From Ruminococcus sp. UNK.MGS-30 (GTDB lineage: Bacteria; Bacillota; Clostridia; Oscillospirales; Ruminococcaceae), in the NCBI GenBank assembly GCA_000980705.1, contig LBCK01000001.1:62001-126000 (forward strand): 64,000 nucleotides of DNA. Direction: 5' to 3'. The notes beneath the pieces were generated by a model. The model did no database searches. It was not told the DNA's origin and saw only the letters and a list, made by a program, of their open reading frames with translations. This document shows, piece after piece, positions 31,424-42,000 of the stretch (its first letter is position 1; each line of letters opens with the position of its first letter). Position numbers and translations under genes: made by a program.

Positions 31424-32743
31424 TTATACTGATTTTCGCATCATAATATCCAGAACAAACCAGCCGTCTTTTTCGTAATACTCTGTTCCGCCGTCATACT
31501 TTTCTACAAGGTTTCGAATGGACTCTGTGCCGAATCCATGGTACTTCCGGTTTGCCTTTGTCGTCAGCAATTTTGCGTTCTTCTGCAAAACAGAGGAAGA
31601 GATCGCATTTTTTATCTCGATCCAAAGGTAATTTCTCTTGTTTTTTATGGCAATTGCAATTTCCTTTCTCTTTTTCTGCTGCAAGGAGGATTCAATGGCA
31701 TTGTCCAGACTGTTGGCAAGCAGATTTACCAGATCGTCTGCATCGAAACCGGCAAAGTCGGTATCAATCAGACAAGAAACCAAAATGCCCTTTTCTTTCG
31801 CATAGTTGAGTTTGATATTCAAGACCATATCCACAAGATCGTTTTGGGTCTTAACATAAGAACGAAAGTTTGTTATTTTTTCCCGGGTCAGCCGCTCCAG
31901 CGTGGCAACTGCTTTCTCCTGGTCGTCATCGAGAATCGCTTTTTGCACGCAAAGCAGCTCATTTTTCATGTCATGCTGTAAAATCTGCAAATTGTGATAG
32001 ACTGTATAAAGTGCGTCATATGTTTTCTTTTGTTCTTCCAGCTGTGTCTGCATAATTGTATACTGTAGTTCCTTTTGGTTTCTCTCTGCCAACATCGAAA
32101 GCAGAGGAAGTACACAAATGTTAATCAAGATAATCCCAACATAAAAGACCATCACAAACTGCTTTATGTTGACTTGCTTACTGTTATACTGAAATTGAAA
32201 CATATAGATCATCATGACTGCGGAAACAAAAAAGACAATAAAAATCGAGAAAAACTCTTTTTTCCGGAATTTTGCTTTCTTCAAATGAACTCGGTTCAAA
32301 ACCACCTGCGTCAGCAAAAAGAACAAAAACTTTGTGATAAACAGAGCGGCAACTCTCAGATTATTCTGTTCCTCCAGCAACTGCTCTGCCTTTAAGTGAA
32401 ACATAGCAGATATGATCCCATGTACAGAAATGTTGATACCGGCAATCATGATGATACCAGCTGCCGGCAATATGATCTGATAGAGCCTTGCGCCTTTTGT
32501 CAAAAGCAGCGCATACAAGATATACAAAAGCATGACAACAAAATCTTTCACCGCATTGTACGGCAGAAAGATCTTATCCACGATCATCATATAGTTAAAA
32601 ATCACGAAAAATGATAGAAATTGAAAAATCCGATTCTGCCAGCCCTGGTATCTGCATCCAAGAAATTTACTGACAAAATACAGCATCATGACCACTTCAG
32701 AGCCTGTTGCTGCCACTTCACACGCCTGATAAAATAACTCCAT
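31424..32743 (-). CDS. AgrC-like sensor histidine kinase (GHKL type)
   Basis: The 439-residue protein has six or seven membrane helices in its first 210 residues and then a cytoplasmic kinase. The phosphorylation box is LQILQHDMKNELLCV (His), the N-box LLANSLDNAIES, and the G-box GFGTESIRNLVEKY. This arrangement is that of peptide-pheromone receptors of the AgrC/ComD class. No AgrB or AgrD-like gene is seen nearby, so the signal is unknown. It starts 1 nt after the response-regulator stop, so the two are coupled. Confidence 0.9.
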   Translation of the reverse strand: MELFYQACEVAATGSEVVMMLYFVSKFLGCRYQGWQNRIFQFLSFFVIFNYMMIVDKIFLPYNAVKDFVVMLLYILYALLLTKGARLYQIILPAAGIIMIAGINISVHGIISAMFHLKAEQLLEEQNNLRVAALFITKFLFFLLTQVVLNRVHLKKAKFRKKEFFSIFIVFFVSAVMMIYMFQFQYNSKQVNIKQFVMVFYVGIILINICVLPLLSMLAERNQKELQYTIMQTQLEEQKKTYDALYTVYHNLQILQHDMKNELLCVQKAILDDDQEKAVATLERLTREKITNFRSYVKTQNDLVDMVLNIKLNYAKEKGILVSCLIDTDFAGFDADDLVNLLANSLDNAIESSLQQKKRKEIAIAIKNKRNYLWIEIKNAISSSVLQKNAKLLTTKANRKYHGFGTESIRNLVEKYDGGTEYYEKDGWFVLDIMMRKSV

Positions 32744-32744
32744 T

Positions 32745-33455
32745 TCATATACCCCTTAAATACTGCTGAAAAACAGACTTCATCTCTTTTTTCCGGTGTC
32801 GGCTCAAAGGAATCCGTTCGCCTGTCGTCAGCAAGATCTCGTTTGGATTGATGGAAAACACATAGAAACAATTGACGATATAACCGGCATGACAGCGGAC
32901 AAATTGATTTTGCGGAAGCAGTTTTTCCAGCTTTTCCATGGTGTACATCACCTGCACTTTTGTATTCTCTTTTTCACACATCATAATCGTATGGTTTTCC
33001 GAAACGAAATAAACTACATCATCTGCCGCCAGGGAAAGCAACCCGGTTTTGGACTTCAGCTGTAATTTTGAGGTATGATTCCACACCTTCTGATAAGCAG
33101 AAGCAGCAGCCAACGGCAGTTCCGATTCCAGGAAGTCTTTTCGGATAAAGTTGAACACCTCATACTGAAAGCATTGGAAAACCAGTTCATCATGATTTGT
33201 GACGAAAATCAACAGGGTATGCTGGTCTTCTTTCCGAAGTTCTTCCGCCAGATGCAGCCCGTCAACATCCGGCATTTCCAGGTCAGCAAAAATAATTTGA
33301 AACGGCTTTTCCCTATGGCTGGACAACAGCTCTTCCGCTTTCAAAAACGTGGTTATTTCAAACTGCGCCTGTTCCCTTTTTAATGTATCATCTATTATCC
33401 GGAACAAAAGTTCCAGTATCTCTCTTTCATCATCCACAATTGCAATGCGAATCAT
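32745..33455 (-). CDS. LytTR-family response regulator (AgrA-like)
   Basis: The 236-residue protein has a receiver domain (IVDDE, phospho-Asp in IIFADLEMPDVDG, Lys in NFIRKDF) and a C-terminal LytTR DNA-binding domain (about 135-236; VYFVSENHTIMM, FVRCHAGYIVN, IPLSRHRKKEMK). The start at 33455 follows AGAGGTGA; the longer frame upstream is not supported. It is the first gene of the two-component operon. Its likely sites are the 21-bp direct repeats before the LRR-dockerin gene. Confidence 0.92.
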   Translation of the reverse strand: MIRIAIVDDEREILELLFRIIDDTLKREQAQFEITTFLKAEELLSSHREKPFQIIFADLEMPDVDGLHLAEELRKEDQHTLLIFVTNHDELVFQCFQYEVFNFIRKDFLESELPLAAASAYQKVWNHTSKLQLKSKTGLLSLAADDVVYFVSENHTIMMCEKENTKVQVMYTMEKLEKLLPQNQFVRCHAGYIVNCFYVFSINPNEILLTTGERIPLSRHRKKEMKSVFQQYLRGI

Positions 33456-33524
33456 GTAATCACCTCTTGTTTTCATCATATCATAAAAAGGGGGAAAATG
33501 CAAGGTGAGGGTGAAAGAGAAAAA

Positions 33525-33564
33525 ACAAGCACGTCAAAACTACGAGTAATTTTGACGTGCTTGT
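33525..33564 (-). terminator. Terminator-like hairpin upstream of the LytTR operon
   Basis: A perfect 15-bp stem (ACAAGCACGTCAAAA and complement, 10-nt loop) is followed on the minus strand by TTTTTTCTC. It lies upstream of the response-regulator gene and may stop readthrough or attenuate the operon. Confidence 0.7.
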
Positions 33565-33675
33565 GATAAATGCAATCAGAATCAAGAAGGTAAATACAAA
33601 CCGATTTATTTATATCTGTTTCTGCTTTTCAAGTCAGTTTTCACCTTCACGCCGTATTTTCATTTGGAAATTGGC

Positions 33676-33704
33676 TTGTCTTTTGGTTTGGAATATAGTA
33701 TAAT
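33676..33704 (+). promoter_or_regulatory. Promoter of the GNAT gene
   Basis: TTGTCT (33676-33681) and TATAAT (33699-33704) are spaced 17 bp. Confidence 0.7.
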
Positions 33705-33772
33705 GGGGAAAATGAAATGTAGGATATCAGTTTTATAAATCGGAAGTTGACAAAGGACGAGGACTGTTAAAA

Positions 33773-34213
33773 ATGAAAATCAGAGTAATGAATATATCCG
33801 ATTACAAGCAGGTTTATCAATTATGGTTGTCATGTTCAGGGATTGGATTAAATAATTTAGACGATTCAAAAGAAGGAATAGAGAGGTTTCTGAACAGAAA
33901 CCCTGAAACTTGTTTTGTTGCTGAGATAGAACAAACAATAATTGGAGTAATTATTGCTGGTAACGATGGAAGAAGAGGCTATATCTACCATACAGCGGTT
34001 AATCCTAACTACAGGCATCAAGGAATAGCTAACAAACTTGTAAATGAAGTTATGGGAAAATTAAAAGCATTAGGCATAAATAAGGCTGCTTTGGTTGTAT
34101 TTTCAAAAAATACTGATGGAAATGCTTTCTGGGAGAAAAACGGTTTTACTTCACGGGAAGATTTGATTTATAGAAATAAGCCAATCACTGAAATGATAAG
34201 AATAGACACATAA
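33773..34213 (+). CDS. GNAT-family N-acetyltransferase, AT-rich
   Basis: This 146-residue acetyltransferase has the acetyl-CoA site NPNYRHQGIANKLVNEVM and FWEKNGF near the end. The acceptor is unknown. Its codon use is visibly AT-richer (ATA, AAT, TTA, AGA) than that of its neighbours, which suggests acquisition by transfer. An aldo/keto reductase gene follows 34 nt later in the same direction. Confidence 0.8.
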   Translation: MKIRVMNISDYKQVYQLWLSCSGIGLNNLDDSKEGIERFLNRNPETCFVAEIEQTIIGVIIAGNDGRRGYIYHTAVNPNYRHQGIANKLVNEVMGKLKALGINKAALVVFSKNTDGNAFWEKNGFTSREDLIYRNKPITEMIRIDT

Positions 34214-34247
34214 ATCCCAACTTACAATACAGAATGGAGGAACACAA

Positions 34248-34784
34248 ATGACCAAACGCAAACTAAGAGACATTGCAGTATCCCCCATCGGCATGGATTG
34301 CATGGGATTCAGCCACGGATACGGCGAGATTCCAGACAGAAACTATAGCATTGCGGCAATTCGCAAAGCCTATGACTTCGGCTGTACATTCTTTGATACT
34401 GCCGAATCCTACGGGCCAAACCTGCTGCCGGAAAACCAGGGACACAATGAGCGAATCGTCGGCGAGGCGGTTCATGATTTCCGCAAGAATGTGGTTCTTG
34501 CCACAAAACTGCATCTCGATGCCAGCGAAGTTACCGAAAAAGGGCTGGAATCTGTAATGCGGGAGCATCTGACTGCCTCTTTGGACAGACTTCGCACGGA
34601 CTATGCTGACCTCTACTACCTGCATCGCATCAATCCGGCGATTCCGGTGGAAGATGTGGCAGAGGTTATGGGAAAACTGATTGGAAACGGTCTGATCCGG
34701 GGCTGGGGATTGTCGCAGGTTGATGTGGATGTCATCGACCGTGCCAATGCTGTCACGCCGCTGTCGGCAGTGCAGAATATCTAT
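34248..34784 (+). pseudogene. Aldo/keto reductase, 3' part lost at IS3 insertion
   Basis: The frame begins MTKRKLRDIAVSPIGMDCMGFSHGYG and shows the AKR signatures TFFDTAESYGPN (Asp, Tyr), ATKLHLDAS (Lys) and TDYADLYYLHRINP. It covers about 179 of some 320 residues, up to SAVQNIY. There the IS3 end begins and adds a short unrelated tail to a stop at 34847. The missing half of the barrel would disable it. The remaining 3' part is not found elsewhere in the window. GGAGGAACACAA precedes the ATG. Confidence 0.88.
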
Positions 34785-34825
34785 TGGACCATAGTCAATA
34801 AAGTAGACAGAAGAAGAGAAAAGAA

Positions 34826-35674
34826 TCAAAAAAGATCTTCAAATTGAATGGGAGATAAAAGGTCATTAGCAGAGTGAGGTCGTTTGAAATTGTAAAAGTG
34901 AATATATTCAAAAACAGACAATTCCAATTCATCAAAAGAGGCATATGAACGGCGGTTAGTTTCTTCAAGTTTCAAAAACTTGAAAAAAGCTTCTGCTACG
35001 GCATTGTCATAAGGATGCCCCTTTTTAGAAAACGACTGAATAAAAGAAGCTCTGTCCAGCCTTTTTCGGAATTCATCGCTGGTATACTGAGAACCTCTGT
35101 CTGAGTGGAAAATCACATTTTCAGGATAATTCCTGTTTTTTAAAGCAGATTCAAATGTATCCAGGACAAGCCTGGCATCGATTTTGCTACTTATTTTATA
35201 AGCTATCACACGTCTTGAAAAAAGATCAATGATAACGCATAAATAATAAAATCTTCCTCCGGCTTTTATGTATGTAATGTCGCTGCACCATGCTTTATTT
35301 GGCTCTTTGGGATTAAAATTCTGCTTTAATATGTTGTGACAATCTCTGTCACTGGATTTATTTGCGGCTTTGAATTTCGGCTTGACAGTTGACATTTTAG
35401 GAAGCTGCATTTGCTTCATCAGTCGGTACACTCTTCCCTGACTGATATGTATGCCATAATTAACTTCAAGAACCTTGCGCATTTTCTGAGCTCCGTAACG
35501 GCATTTTGCTTCGGAATAAATCTGTAAAATACAGTTCTTTATATTTCTGTTTTCAATTGCTCTTTTAGGTTCTTTAGAGTTAAAATGCTTGTAATAGCTG
35601 CTGCGGTTTACATTCAGAACACGACATAGGGTTATTATTGCATGTTCGTGCCGAAGTAAATGTACAGCTCTCAT
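34826..35674 (-). CDS. IS3 transposase OrfB (DDE integrase)
   Basis: The 282-residue protein has the HTH_21 segment and an rve catalytic core with DDE residues in WCSDITYI, VIFHSDRGSQYTS and NAVAEAFFKFLKLE. It starts at an ATG overlapping the orfA stop by 4 nt (ATGA), so expression is probably by coupling rather than only frameshifting. The protein of the second copy is identical. Confidence 0.95.
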   Translation of the reverse strand: MRAVHLLRHEHAIITLCRVLNVNRSSYYKHFNSKEPKRAIENRNIKNCILQIYSEAKCRYGAQKMRKVLEVNYGIHISQGRVYRLMKQMQLPKMSTVKPKFKAANKSSDRDCHNILKQNFNPKEPNKAWCSDITYIKAGGRFYYLCVIIDLFSRRVIAYKISSKIDARLVLDTFESALKNRNYPENVIFHSDRGSQYTSDEFRKRLDRASFIQSFSKKGHPYDNAVAEAFFKFLKLEETNRRSYASFDELELSVFEYIHFYNFKRPHSANDLLSPIQFEDLF

Positions 35675-35955
35675 TCTTTCCCTGAGCGTGGAGTCATTAT
35701 GGCAAGCGCTTTTTTTAATATGATGTTTTCCTCCTCAAGCTGTGCGTTTCTTTTTTGCAGTTCCTTTATCTGCTTTGCTGTCATAACAGTATTGTCGTCG
35801 ACCCTGACTTCCGAATAAAGCTTTATCCATCTTGAGATCGCACTTACCGATATTCCGTATTCCTTGGAAAGCTCAGTTTGGGTTTTTCCGTTCTGGTGTA
35901 ATGCCACGATGTTCTTTTTAAAAGTTTCATCGTATTGCAGCTGTTTGTTTGTCAT
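35671..35955 (-). CDS. IS3 transposase OrfA (helix-turn-helix)
   Basis: This protein of 94 residues starts at 35955 after AAGGAGG. It has the HTH region (TQTELSKEYGISVSAISRWIKLYSE) and a leucine-zipper-like coiled coil (IKELQKRNAQLEEENIILKKAL), as in other IS3 OrfA proteins. Confidence 0.92.
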   Translation of the reverse strand: MTNKQLQYDETFKKNIVALHQNGKTQTELSKEYGISVSAISRWIKLYSEVRVDDNTVMTAKQIKELQKRNAQLEEENIILKKALAIMTPRSGKE

Positions 35956-36043
35956 TTTTTCCTCCTTGGTTTTTCTTCTTTCGTGTTTTCTTTTATTATA
36001 CTCCTTTTCTTTTCCCTTGTCTACTTTTTTTAGTATAACACCA

Positions 36044-37495
36044 TATCCGGAATACATGGCGTATCAAGGACAGTATCCGGTAATCAGCATTTCGCTGAAA
36101 AGCATGAAACAGGCCAGCTACACAGATGCTTTTTATATGTATAAAAACTTGATTACAAAGGAATATGAGAAGCATAAAATCATTTTAGAATCCAATAAGA
36201 TTTTGCAGTCGGAAAAAGAAATATTCCGAAACATTATGGAGCAAAAAGCAGATCAAAATGTTTACTTGAATTCTATCCGAACCTTATCCGACGTTCTGGC
36301 AAAATACTATGAAAAAAACGTCATCATTCTCATTGACGAGTATGATGTACCATTAGAAAACGCCTATCACGAGGGCTTCTACGATGACATGACAAACCTG
36401 ATTCGCAGTTGCTTTGAGTCTGCCCTGAAAACCAACCCCTCGTTGGAATTTGCGGTTCTGACAGGCTGTCTGCGGGTATCCAGAGAGAGCATTTTCACAG
36501 GCTTGAACAACCTGAAAACTTACTCCATCACGAAGAACAAGTTCTCCCAGTATTTCGGATTTACCCAGGAGGAAATGAAAGAGATTTTGCAAACCTTCTC
36601 CCTGGAACAGTATGCCGGAACAATCGCAAAATGGTATGACGGCTATCGGTTTGGGCTGACGGAGATCTATAACCCGTGGAGTGTTCTCAACTGCATTGAC
36701 TCCTACCTACAAAACGACATGGTTGCCTGTGAGCCTTATTGGTCGAACACCAGTTCCAATCGGATTGTCAAGCGTCTGATCGAGGAATCCAACGAGCGTA
36801 CCAAATCCATGGTGGAGGAACTCATCAACGGCACACCAATTCAAACGCAAATTTTTGAGGACGTGACTTACGGTACAATTGATGTCAACCAGGACTACAT
36901 CTGGAGTTTTCTGCTGTTTACCGGCTATCTGAAAATCATCTCCTGTGAAACGATTGGCGACGAAACCTATTATGACATGGTGATTCCCAATGTGGAGATC
37001 AAGAGCATTTACAAGAACACCATTCGTTCGTGGTTTATCGACCATATCAATCGTGACAGCCGAACAGACATTCTGGAATCTGTGATCCACGCAGATGCGG
37101 AAAAACTGGAAGACCTGCTCTGCACCTGGCTGACCAACACCATCAGCTGTTTTGACGAACAGGAAAACTATTATCACGGTTTCGTGACAGGACTTGTTTC
37201 CGGATTTAACGGCTATATGGTGGTTTCTAACCGAGAGTCCGGCAACGGACGGTTTGATCTGGTGGTAAAGCAGCGTTCCAGATGGCATCACGCCGCAATT
37301 CTGGAATTTAAGGTTGTGGAAAAGTACAACCAGATGACAAAAGCCTGTGAAGATGCCCTCAAACAAATCGAAGAAAAAGACTATGAAGCAAGCCTGCGGG
37401 ACGAACAGTATGAAAACATCGCAAAGCTTGGAATTTGTTTCTGCCAGAAACGGTGCAGGGTGAAATCCGGCGGTGTGGATCACTTTGAATATTAA
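36044..37495 (+). pseudogene. AAA-ATPase-like / PD-(D/E)xK nuclease protein, 5' truncated
   Basis: The native sequence starts at the IS3 edge with YPEYMAYQGQYPVISISLK and continues for 483 codons. It includes IILIDEYDVPLENA (Walker B type), WYDGYRFG, IYNPWSVLN and a C-terminal nuclease-like GRFDLVVK ... ILEFKV (D-ExK). This is the AAA-ATPase_like/PDDEXK_9 family common in Ruminococcus. Its usual N-terminus with the nucleotide-binding loop (some 80 residues) is missing. The visible open frame extends into IS sequence, which is not native. Its TAA stop overlaps the target duplication of the IS5 element. Confidence 0.85.
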
Positions 37496-37577
37496 AGGAA
37501 ACACTGATTAAATCTTCCCATTACGCAGCAAATATGGTATAATAGAAAAAAGACAAAAAAGCAGGAGGAAAAGACAA

Positions 37578-38573
37578 ATGAGCCAGATGACATTCAGCGA
37601 TTATGAGTACAGCCTGAGAAAGCGGAAAACGAAGCGGGAAGAATTCCTGGACATCATGAATGAGATTATTCCGTGGGAAGAATGGGTAGAATTTGTACGC
37701 CCGTATTATCCGAACGGCAAGCGTGGCAGACCAACAAAAGGAATCGAAAAAATGCTGCGGATGTATCTGTTGCAGATCTGGTTCAATCTCTCTGATGAGG
37801 GCGTGGAAGATGCCATCTATGACAGCTATGCATTCCGGAAATTCATGAATATCGACTTTATGGAGGAACAGGTTCCCGATGCAACAACGCTTCTGAAATT
37901 CCGTCATTTGCTGGAAGAAAACCATCTGGGGGAAGTGTTTTTCAAGGCGATCAATCGTGTGATGGAAGCTACTGGGCATATCATGCACGGCGGTACGATC
38001 GTAGATGCAACCATTATTTCTGCACCGAGTTCGACCAAAAATGCAGAGAAGAAACGGGATCCGGAAATGTATCAGACCAAAAAGGGAAATGTATGGAAAT
38101 TCGGGATGAAATGCCACATTGGGGTGGATTCCGGAAGTGGTTTGGTGCATACAATCACAGCCACAGCAGCCAATGCACACGATATAACCGAAGCGCACAA
38201 ATTACTGCGGGAGGACGATCATGTTGCATATGGAGACAGCGGATATATTGGAATTGAGAAACGGGATGAAATCAAAAACAACGAACATTTTCGTAAGATC
38301 GATTTTCGCATCAGCCGCCGTCCGAAAAGCCTGCCGCAAGTATCTGATCATGCGATTGACTGGGAACGTTACATTGAAAACCGAAAATCCGCTGTACGTT
38401 GCAAAGTAGAACATGCTTTTAAAATTATCAAAGACACATTTGGCTTTCGAAAAGTTCGATATCGTGGACTTGCGAAAAATTTCAACAAGCTGAATGTGCT
38501 GTTTGCGTGTGCCAATCTGCTGATGGTAAAACGTGGACAAATAAAAAGTCAGAAAGCACTTATAAGGGGATAA
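37578..38573 (+). CDS. IS5-family transposase
   Basis: The 331-residue protein is full length for the family, with an N-terminal DUF772-like region (RGRPTKGIEKMLRMYLLQIWFNLSDE) and a DDE core: GGTIVDATIISAPSS, VAYGDSGYIG and later RCKVEHAFKIIK (Glu). AGGAGGAAAAGACAA precedes the ATG. Intact ends, duplication and frame suggest recent activity. Confidence 0.95.
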   Translation: MSQMTFSDYEYSLRKRKTKREEFLDIMNEIIPWEEWVEFVRPYYPNGKRGRPTKGIEKMLRMYLLQIWFNLSDEGVEDAIYDSYAFRKFMNIDFMEEQVPDATTLLKFRHLLEENHLGEVFFKAINRVMEATGHIMHGGTIVDATIISAPSSTKNAEKKRDPEMYQTKKGNVWKFGMKCHIGVDSGSGLVHTITATAANAHDITEAHKLLREDDHVAYGDSGYIGIEKRDEIKNNEHFRKIDFRISRRPKSLPQVSDHAIDWERYIENRKSAVRCKVEHAFKIIKDTFGFRKVRYRGLAKNFNKLNVLFACANLLMVKRGQIKSQKALIRG

Positions 38574-38622
38574 GTGTACCCTTTTGCGGATAATCGGCTT
38601 CAAATGAAGCTTGAAAAGTTGA

Positions 38623-38658
38623 AAAACAGCAGTATTTTAGTCAAAATACTGCTGTTTT
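38623..38658 (+). terminator. Terminator within IS5
   Basis: A perfect 16-bp stem with AGTC loop, ending in TTTT. Confidence 0.8.
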
Positions 38659-38722
38659 AGTCGTAATTATCGATTTGCTTTTTCAACTGTGCTTTTGTTC
38701 AGCGTTTCCTAAATAATGGAAA

Positions 38723-38829
38723 GTATATCACTTTTCACACTTCAAGAAGATAATAACGAAATCAGCCTGAGATTCCATCATAGAACCTCAGGCTGGTTTT
38801 CGTTTGTATAGAGAAAAGTGATACGCTTT
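38723..38829. repeat. Hairpin-bearing MITE-like repeat, copy A
   Basis: The ends GTATATCACTTTTC and GAAAAGTGATACGC are inverted. The centre is a terminator-type hairpin (CAGCCTGAG ... CTCAGGCTG, 38763-38796) with loop text TTCCATCATAGAAC. Related copies occur at 46092, 53869 and 60247. Confidence 0.7.
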
Positions 38830-38859
38830 GCCGCAAGCCCTCCCAACGTACAGGTTTAT

Positions 38860-39018
38860 GAAAAAAGCGGCAGCTTATCAAAAAGCCCCCGCTTTTCAAA
38901 GAAACAAAACCTAAAAACCATTGGAACAGCATGAATTTTCAGAAGCTTCTTTTCATCTGCGGCTTGGAACAGAGCCGCAGAGATCTATTGCAAATGATTC
39001 TTCCCATTGGGGAGAAAA
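38860..39018 (-). ncRNA. Candidate structured RNA after the xylanase gene (copy 1)
   Basis: On the minus strand, right after the xylanase stop, there are four hairpins: ATGATT...AATCAT with a CCC/GGG inner stem; CTGCGGCT...AGCCGCAG with loop CUGUUCCA; CAU...AUG with loop GCUGUUCCA between A-rich and U-rich arms; and an AGCGG...CCGCT stem with TTTTTT. Copy 2 (53677-53850) keeps every stem while changing pairs, so the fold is supported by covariation. Confidence 0.6.
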
Positions 39019-42000
39019 TCATTTTTTACTTTGAAAAATCCCACGAAGATAGTTATAAAAATGCGGCTGAACGCTAGATGAATTATGTCCTCCATCAGAA
39101 ACAGAATGCCAGAGATGTTCAATTCCATTTGCAGACAAGATATTGTGATAAACAGAAGGCTGTGAGCCAACTGTACCATCTTTCCCGCCGCCAGTAATCA
39201 TGATCAGATTCGGCATCTGGTATGCCGGTTTCAGCTGATTTTCCTGCAGCTGACCGGGGTGCATACTCAAATTTGTTCCAGGTGTCAGTCCTGGTGCAGG
39301 ACAGGCGGCACCCACATAGCCAAACAAATCTGAACGGGTCAAGCCGATGAACAGCGATTCTCTCGCACCCATGGAAAACCCTGTAATTGCAGTGTTCTCC
39401 CGTCCGGTTTTCACAGAGAAATTCTTTTCGATATACGGCATCAGATCGTTTGTCAGATCATTGATAAAGTTGTCATAATTTAGCGAATTCTCCAGATTTA
39501 ACCCATCGCATGCCTCTTTGGTTTTGCTGGTGTAGATATATGGAAAAACAACGATCATCTTTTCCGCTTCGCCATTTGCATTCAAATTGCCCAGCATGGT
39601 ACGAGCACTGCTCATGGCTGCCAAAGAATCCTCTGTTTCCCAATAACCATGCAGTGCATAGAGTACTGGATAGGTTTCGTTTTCATTGTAGCCGGCCGGC
39701 AAAAGCACATTCACGTTGACATTTCGTTCCCGTGTTGTGGAATAGTACTGATATTTTTTCAGAGTACCGTAAGAAACGCCAGCTTTTTCTTCCATAATTC
39801 CTGCCGGGGCGTATTCTGTCATCATATTTTTTACCTGTTCCATATATGCAGTTGGATTCGTTTCATCAGAACCCGCACTGCTTTTTGAGAATGCCGTGAT
39901 TTTTCCCAGCAGATAATCCTGAATCAGCTGGAGATCTGTACCGTTTACGCTGCCGCTCTGGTCTACGTCTGCTGCCAGACTTGCTGCATTGCCGGAGAAT
40001 GCACCGGAAACGCCCTGCCGTGCCAGTGCCAGATCCATGCCGTTAATGACACCGTCTGCATTGACATCGCCCAGATGAAACGGCTTGGATTCCCCTGCAC
40101 CGATGATGGACGTTCCGCCCACAGCACCGATTGCCTCGTCCAGATAGAAATTGTTGGTGCTCTCTGCGGTTTCTATATACAGTACCATATTCGTGGCATC
40201 TTCTGGAATCCGATAATTCTTGTTGGCAAGCTGCATCCACTCGCCCTTAATGGCAGTTCCCTCTGCTATGGTAGCATACTGTGCTTCGCCGTCGGCATCG
40301 GCATACGCCAGCTTCAGGAAAAACTGGTCGGTTGCATCGCCGTCAAAGTATTCCACATTGACGCTAAAGCTGTATTCTTTTCCCGGCACAAACGCCTTGG
40401 GATTCAGTGTTCTTCCGGCACCATTCCACGCAGCCGTCCGGTTCTGCACCAACAATGCTTCACTGCCCACATAGGCGGTTCTGCCGCTGGTGAGAACATT
40501 GGCAGCACCTCTGCCTTCCCAGCTGTCTGTATCGCCTTCAAATGTGCTGTGGAAATACCAGCCGTATTCGTTGGGTTCAATGGGTTTATCATTGCCGCCG
40601 GGATTGCTGCCGTCACCCCACTCCGACTGGGGGATCATAGAGGTCAGTGTCGTATATGCCAGCTTCGGCTGATGATTGGTATCATACAGCAGCGGGGTGT
40701 TCTCCGTTTTGATCCATGTGTTGGCATCGTTCGGTCCCCAGATGCACACGGCGGTCACTCTGCCGTCTGAGCTGGGATTCTTGTTCCAGTCCATAGCAGC
40801 CTGAAAGATCGCCTTGTACTTATCCGCCTGCTGCTGGAGGGTATACTTGCCGTTTTCCATGGTGATGTCCAATTCTGTGATCTGCACATCACAGCCAATG
40901 GACAGAAACTTTTTCATTGCCGTGGTGTATGCCGACACACCGGAAAAGCCGTCATAATTGGCGTTGATGTGGGACTGCATACCAATGCCGTCCAGCAGGC
41001 CTTTTTCATAGAGGGACTTGCACATACTATAAATAGCGTCCCGCTTGTGATCCCAATATTCGTTGTAATCATTGTAGTAGAGGGCACAGCTTTCCGGTGC
41101 ATATTTCCGTGCATAGGTAAAGGCTTTTTCCACAAAGGCATTACTGCCGTAGATCTGTACCCATGGTGATTGTCCGCTGATGTTCTCGCCCGGTTCTCTG
41201 GTGCCGCCGTTGTTGGCAGTACGGTTACTGTCGTCGCTGATGCACTCATTCGCCACGTCGTAGGCATAGAGGTTCAGATCCGGATACTGGGTCTTGATGG
41301 CGTTGAACATATTTTTGATGTAGCTTTCCATACGCTGATCCATGACCGCCGAGGAAACCCAGTTTCCGCTGGCATTGAAGTTTTCCTTGAAAAACCACAG
41401 CGGTGTCTGACTATGCCAAACCAGTGTGTGTCCACGCATGGCAATGTTATTGTTGACGCAGAAGTCCATGATGCTGGCAGCATTGTTCAGAGAAACGCCA
41501 ATATTCGTTCCGCTGCACTGAGACTGCACCAGCGTTGCATCTGGCTTCATTTCGTTCTCGCACTCGATGCTGTTATAATCCTTCAGCACACTGGCAGTAA
41601 TGGTGGAGTTCTTCACAGTACTGCCGTTGAGAATATTGCCCACCCGAAAATAATCGGCGAACTCGTCTTTCAGTCCCTTTTCCGCAGCCGCCGCAGAAAC
41701 CTCACTGCTGTCCGACTTTCCTGTTACGGTGACATCATCAAACACAAAATCGTTAGTGCTGTCTGTGGTAATGGTCAGCCGGAATTCGCCGCTGTTTTCC
41801 GGTGCACGATAAGAAGCGGAAAGCTTCGTCCATTTGCCGGCTCTGGTCTGTTTTGCCGTCAGTTCGGTTTCTGATTCCTGTGCCGTGTCCAGATCTGCAC
41901 AGGAAAGGGACAGGTGAAAACGCTCATCGGTTTCACTGTACACCCACACGCTGTATGTGTAGGCTTCTCCGCCGGAAAGATAGAAGCCCTTTTCCGCACT

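Larger units (their letters stand above)
34785..36043 (-). mobile_element. IS3-family insertion sequence, complete copy
   Basis: The 1259-bp element has ends beginning TGG with imperfect terminal repeats sharing AAAGTAGACA (TGGACCATAGTC... and TGGTGTTATACT...). It is flanked by the 3-bp direct repeat TAT (34782-34784 and 36044-36046). It carries orfA and orfB on the minus strand. A second, 5'-truncated copy in opposite orientation lies at 52423-53467. Confidence 0.9.
37497..38709 (+). mobile_element. IS5-family insertion sequence with TAAA target duplication
   Basis: Terminal inverted repeats GGAAACACTGAtt and GGAAACGCTGAac bound 1213 bp. The 4-bp repeat TAAA flanks both ends (37493-37496 and 38710-38713), typical of IS5. 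A strong hairpin with AAAACAGCAGTATTTT arms (38623-38658) lies after the transposase gene and probably terminates it. Confidence 0.92.
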
